A stretch of 5,008 nt of DNA from an uncultured Desulfuromonas sp. (lineage in GTDB: Bacteria > Desulfobacterota > Desulfuromonadia > Desulfuromonadales > Trichloromonadaceae): positions 1 through 5,008 of the forward strand of contig CALJLX010000498.1 in NCBI GenBank assembly GCA_937982495.1, in the 5' to 3' direction. The notes below the pieces were generated by a model. That model saw only the letters and a program-made list of their open reading frames with translations, did not search any database and was not told where the DNA came from. Position numbers and translations under genes: made by a program. Shown here one piece after another: positions 1 to 5,008 of this stretch. The stretch's first letter is position 1. Every line of letters begins with the position of its first letter.

Positions 1-935
1 GTCGGCGCGCCGCAGCCAGAGCCGCCCCGGTTCCGCCGTCACCGTGCCGAGACAGGTCAGGGGCAGGCCGAGCGCGGTGGAAATTGCCGCCAACTCCCCT
101 TCCCGCGCAGGCGGGATGGTGAAGAGCAGTTGATAGTCCTCGCCGCCGGAAAGGGCCAGCTCGATCAGTTCCGGCGCCCCAGCCAGGGCCGACTGGAAAG
201 CGGGGGAGAGGGGAATCGCCGCGATCTCGATTTCGGCGCCGACGGCGGAGGCTTCGAGAATGTGGCCGAGGTCGGCGAGGAGGCCGTCGGAGAGGTCGAT
301 CATCGCCGAAGGCAGCCGCGCCTTTGCCAGGGCCCGCCCCAGTTCGACCTGGGCGCGGGGGTCATGGTGGCGGGCCGCCGATGCGTCGTCGGGAAGACCG
401 CCGTCCAGCAACCGGCGCAGGGCCAGGGCGCTGTCGCCGAGGGTGCCGGAGACGTAGATGCCGTCGCCGGGCCGGGCGCCCCGGCGGCTGACGACTTCGG
501 CCGCCGGGGCCGAGCCCTCCACGGTCACGGAGATCAGCAGCGGTCCCGGCGAACGGCAGGTATCGCCGCCGACCAGGGTCGCGCCGTAGTCGCGACAGGC
601 GGAAAGAAAGCCGGAAATAAAGGCGTCCAGTTCCTCGACCGGCAACTCGGCGGGGATGCCGAGACCGAGATAGAGATGGCGGGGGGTGCCGCCCATGGCG
701 GCGATGTCGCTGACGTTGACGGAGACGCTCTTGCGCCCGAGACGGAAGGGATCGGTCCACTCCCGGCGGAAGTGCACCTGTTCGATGAGCAGGTCGGTGC
801 TGGTCAGCAATCGTTCGCCGGGGGGGAGTTCGAGCACCGCGCAGTCGTCGCCGATCCCCAGATGGACCCCGGGGGCCTCGGCGACCGCCCGGCGGATGCG
901 CTCGATGAAGCCGAATTCTCCCAGCTCGGCAAGCT

Positions 936-939
<4 letters not shown>
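1..939 (-). CDS. thiL: Thiamine-monophosphate kinase (ThiL), C-terminus cut by window edge
   Basis: ThiL phosphorylates thiamine monophosphate with ATP to give thiamine pyrophosphate, the last step of thiamine cofactor synthesis, in the cytoplasm. The frame from ATG at 939 is open to base 1 and gives 313 residues. The family is usually about 320-330 residues, so only a short C-terminal piece is missing. The PurM/AIR-synthase-like fold is recognisable from its ordered motifs: GIGDDCAV at 28-35 (the acidic GDD metal/ATP site), STDLLIEQVHF at 47-57, NVSDIAAMGG at 75-84, GGDT at 124-127, DLSDGL at 215-220 and SGGEDYQLLF at 264-273. The metal- and nucleotide-binding aspartates typical of the family are all present, so it should be active. 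The ATG overlaps the lon stop codon as ATGA, and a GGAAG at 951-947 lies 7 nt upstream inside lon. No promoter of its own is evident, so it is probably expressed from the lon transcript. The order of motifs excludes the related PurM, SelD and HypE proteins. Confidence 0.96.
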
Positions 940-3284
<2,345 letters not shown>

Positions 3285-3290
3285 ATTAAT

Positions 3291-3295
3291 CCTCC
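3291..3295 (-). promoter_or_regulatory. Shine-Dalgarno sequence that sets the lon start at TTG
   Basis: Minus-strand GGAGG (3295-3291, within TGGAGGA) lies 6 nt before the in-frame TTG at 3284-3282, an ideal distance. From the ATG at 3266 the same site is 24 nt away, too far for normal initiation. The more distant in-frame ATG at 3356 lies upstream of the site and near or above the predicted transcription start. The TTG is therefore the best-supported initiation codon. Confidence 0.85.
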
Positions 3296-3300
3296 AGGAC

Positions 3301-3319
3301 CCACGCCTTGAAGGCGCGG
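3301..3319 (-). other. Stem-loop in the predicted lon mRNA leader
   Basis: Minus-strand CCGCGCC (3319-3313) pairs with GGCGTGG (3307-3301) around a five-base loop TTCAA. This gives a 7-bp stem with one G-U wobble. The pair at 3317/3303 would be C-A in a plus-strand RNA, so the structure is favoured in the lon transcript. No U-tract follows, so it is not a terminator. It ends 5 nt before the lon Shine-Dalgarno sequence. It could affect ribosome access or mRNA stability; alternatively the core dyad CGCCTTNAAGGCG could be a protein-binding site or chance in GC-rich DNA. Confidence 0.4.
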
Positions 3320-3347
3320 AAAAAGAAGCGCTGTAACTATCTTTTAA

Positions 3348-3376
3348 ACCATACAAAAACCCCTATTGAAAGTCCA
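3348..3376 (-). promoter_or_regulatory. Candidate sigma70-type promoter for lon-thiL
   Basis: On the minus strand, TGGACT (3376-3371, four of six matches to TTGACA) and TATGGT (3353-3348, four of six matches to TATAAT) are separated by 17 nt. Transcription would start near 3341 and leave a leader of roughly 57 nt before the lon TTG. The location, between the pckA terminator and the lon ribosome binding site, is where a promoter is expected. The match is weak, and the AT-rich stretch next to it (TTTAAAAGATAGTT, 3348-3335) offers other possible -10 boxes. I saw no convincing sigma32-type heat-shock promoter on this strand. Confidence 0.3.
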
Positions 3377-3410
3377 GCGGCAACGCGTGCCGAATGACTC
3401 CACCCCAGCG

Positions 3411-3443
3411 AAATAAAAAGGGCCGGCGACGGCCGACCCTTTT
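3411..3443 (-). terminator. Rho-independent terminator of pckA
   Basis: Read on the minus strand, the arms AAAAGGGTCGGC (3443-3432) and GCCGGCCCTTTT (3427-3416) form a 12-bp stem around a four-base loop (CGTC), followed by a U-rich tail that continues to 3411. The stem contains one G-U wobble (positions 3436 and 3423). On a plus-strand transcript the same pair would be a C-A mismatch, so the element is better formed in the pckA direction. It begins 20 nt past the pckA stop codon and lies before lon, so it should separate the two transcription units. Confidence 0.9.
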
Positions 3444-3463
3444 CCACGGTGGTGTGAAAAAGT

Positions 3464-5008
3464 CTACCCCGCCGGCGGCCCGGCGGCGCAGACGCTGTCG
3501 CTGACCGCGTCGGCGTAGTCGACGAAATTGCGGCGGAAGGCGCGGGCCAGATCGATCGCCTGGCGGTCGTAGGCCTCCTTGTCGGCCCAAGTGTTGCGCG
3601 GGTTGAGCACTTCGGCGGGAACGTCGGGGCAGGACTTGGGCAGATGCAGGCCGAAGACCGGATCGGTTTCGTACTCGACCCCGACCAGGCGGCCGGAGAT
3701 GGCGGCGTTGATCATCGCCCGGGTGTACTTGATCTTCATCCGCGAGCCGACGCCGTAGGGCCCCCCGGTCCAACCGGTGTTGACCAGCCAGCAGGCGACG
3801 TGGTGGCGGCGGATCTTGTCCTTGAGCAGATTACCGTAGACCGAGGGGTGCAGGGCCATGAAGGGGGCGCCGAAGCAGGAGGAGAAAGCCGGTTGCGGTT
3901 CGGTCACGCCGCGCTCGGTGCCGGCCAGCTTGGCGGTGTACCCGGAAATGAAATGGTACATGGCCTGCTCCGGGGTCAGCCGGGCGATGGGCGGCATGAC
4001 CCCGAAGGCGTCGGCGGTGAGCATGACGATGTTGGTCGGATGTCCGGCCATGCCGCCGCGGACGATGTTGGGGATATGGGTCAGGGGGTAGGAAGCGCGG
4101 GTGTTCTCGGTCAGGGAGTCGTCGTCCAGATCGATGCGCCGGGTGGCGTAATCCATCGCCACGTTCTCCAGCACGGTGCCGAACCGCCGCGTAGTTTCAT
4201 AGATTTCCGGCTCGGCCGAGGCCGAGAGCTTGATCACCTTGGCGTAGCAGCCGCCTTCGAAGTTGAAGATGCCGTTATCGCTCCAGCCGTGCTCGTCGTC
4301 GCCGATCAGCGCCCGCCCCGGGTCGGCCGAGAGGGTAGTCTTGCCGGTCCCCGACAGGCCGAAGAAGAGGGCCACATCCCCGCTCTTGCCGAGATTGGCG
4401 CTGCAATGCATGGAGAGTACCCCCCGGCGCGGCAACAGGTAGTTGAGCACCGAAAAGATGCTCTTCTTGATCTCCCCGGCATAGGAAGTGCCGCCGATAA
4501 TGACGACTTTCTTTTCGAAGTTGACGATGATGAAGGCTTCGCTGCGGGTGCCGTCCACTTCGGGGTCGGCGTGGAAACGCGGGGCGTTGATGACGGTGAA
4601 CTCGGGAACGAAGTCGGCCAACTCCTGGCGGGGCGCCTGGATGAACATGTTGCGGGCGAAGTGGCTGTGCCAGGCCTGGGTGGTGATAACCCGCACCTTG
4701 AGGCGATAGGCGGGATCGGCCCCGGCGTAGCAATCCTGGACGAAGATGTCCTTACCCTGGAGGAAGGCCAGCAGCTTGCTGTAGAGCCGGTCGAAGTTTT
4801 CCGGGGAGCATTCCTTGTTGACCTTGCCCCACCAGATATTTTTGGCGCTCTCGCCCTGGCGCACCACGAAACGGTCATTGGGGGAGCGGCCGGTGTGATG
4901 GCCGGTGGAGACGACCAGCGGACCGAGGTGGGACAGATGCCCCTCGCGCCGCTTGATCACCTCTTCGACCAGGGACGGAGTGGCAAGGTTCCAATAGGCG
5001 CCGCTGAC
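3464..5008 (-). CDS. pckA: Phosphoenolpyruvate carboxykinase (ATP), N-terminus cut by window edge
   Basis: PckA converts oxaloacetate and ATP to phosphoenolpyruvate, CO2 and ADP, the first committed step of gluconeogenesis from TCA-cycle acids, in the cytoplasm; some bacteria run it in reverse. The frame is open from base 5008 and gives 514 residues before TAG at 3466-3464. The family is about 520-540 residues, so roughly 15-25 N-terminal residues lie outside. Counting from the edge, visible motifs are HTGRSPNDRF (38-47, substrate-binding Arg at 41), GGTSYAGEIKK (172-182), MHCSAN (200-205, metal-ligand His at 201), the P-loop GLSGTGKT (217-224), GDDEHGW (236-242, with the metal-binding acidic residue), ENTRASYPL (301-309) and the family-typical GTERGVTEPQP region (363-373). 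The P-loop and sequence style show the ATP-dependent, not the GTP-dependent, family. All catalytic groups seen are intact. The GTG at 4960 is an internal valine codon, since conserved sequence (AYWNLATPSL) continues upstream to the edge. Its promoter is outside; a terminator follows the gene. Confidence 0.97.
   Translation of the reverse strand, partial: VSGAYWNLATPSLVEEVIKRREGHLSHLGPLVVSTGHHTGRSPNDRFVVRQGESAKNIWWGKVNKECSPENFDRLYSKLLAFLQGKDIFVQDCYAGADPAYRLKVRVITTQAWHSHFARNMFIQAPRQELADFVPEFTVINAPRFHADPEVDGTRSEAFIIVNFEKKVVIIGGTSYAGEIKKSIFSVLNYLLPRRGVLSMHCSANLGKSGDVALFFGLSGTGKTTLSADPGRALIGDDEHGWSDNGIFNFEGGCYAKVIKLSASAEPEIYETTRRFGTVLENVAMDYATRRIDLDDDSLTENTRASYPLTHIPNIVRGGMAGHPTNIVMLTADAFGVMPPIARLTPEQAMYHFISGYTAKLAGTERGVTEPQPAFSSCFGAPFMALHPSVYGNLLKDKIRRHHVACWLVNTGWTGGPYGVGSRMKIKYTRAMINAAISGRLVGVEYETDPVFGLHLPKSCPDVPAEVLNPRNTWADKEAYDRQAIDLARAFRRNFVDYADAVSDSVCAAGPPAG

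Noticed and set aside
3285..3356. N-terminal extension of Lon from the ATG at 3356.
   Set aside because: This ATG has no good ribosome binding site, sits near the predicted promoter, and the added 24 residues do not look like Lon, which normally begins shortly before the LPLLPVRD segment.
3307..3367. CTTGAA (3307) and CCCCTATT (3360) on the plus strand, resembling sigma32 promoter boxes.
   Set aside because: The spacing is far too long for one promoter and the orientation points away from lon, into the end of pckA.
4958..4960. GTG at 4960 as the start codon of pckA.
   Set aside because: Conserved PckA sequence continues in frame upstream to the window edge (for example AYWNLATPSL), so the gene is simply truncated by the window.

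Overview
The window holds three genes, all on the minus strand, in a compact GC-rich stretch with strong G/C preference at third codon positions. Read in the direction of transcription (high to low coordinate) they are: pckA, the ATP-type phosphoenolpyruvate carboxykinase (5008 to 3464, 5' end cut by the window edge); lon, the ATP-dependent Lon protease (3284 to 936, complete); and thiL, thiamine-monophosphate kinase (939 to 1, 3' end cut by the window edge). The gene content, GC-rich codon use and bacterial-type sequences fit a free-living proteobacterium-like organism. A Desulfuromonas/Geobacter-type lineage would be a reasonable guess, but no marker here proves it.

Layout: pckA ends with TAG at 3466-3464. 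About 20 nt further on is a strong rho-independent terminator (hairpin 3443-3416, then a U-rich tail). The 179 bp between pckA and lon (3285-3463) hold this terminator, a weak sigma70-like promoter candidate, a 7-bp stem-loop in the predicted lon leader and a near-perfect Shine-Dalgarno sequence. The Shine-Dalgarno points to a TTG start for lon at 3284, rather than the upstream ATG at 3356 or the internal ATG at 3266. lon and thiL overlap by 4 bp in an ATGA arrangement (939-936), so they are almost certainly cotranscribed and probably translationally coupled.

Functionally these are core housekeeping genes. PckA links the C4 acids of the TCA cycle to phosphoenolpyruvate for gluconeogenesis. 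Lon degrades misfolded and regulatory proteins. ThiL makes thiamine pyrophosphate, the cofactor of pyruvate- and 2-oxoacid-processing enzymes. pckA is separated from the lon-thiL unit by the terminator, so the window contains two transcription units. I found no mobile element, CRISPR array, tRNA, rRNA, defence gene or pseudogene. The very long plus-strand open frames are codon-bias shadows. I see no evidence for a new biological system; the points worth checking are the lon start, its leader structure and the lon-thiL coupling.
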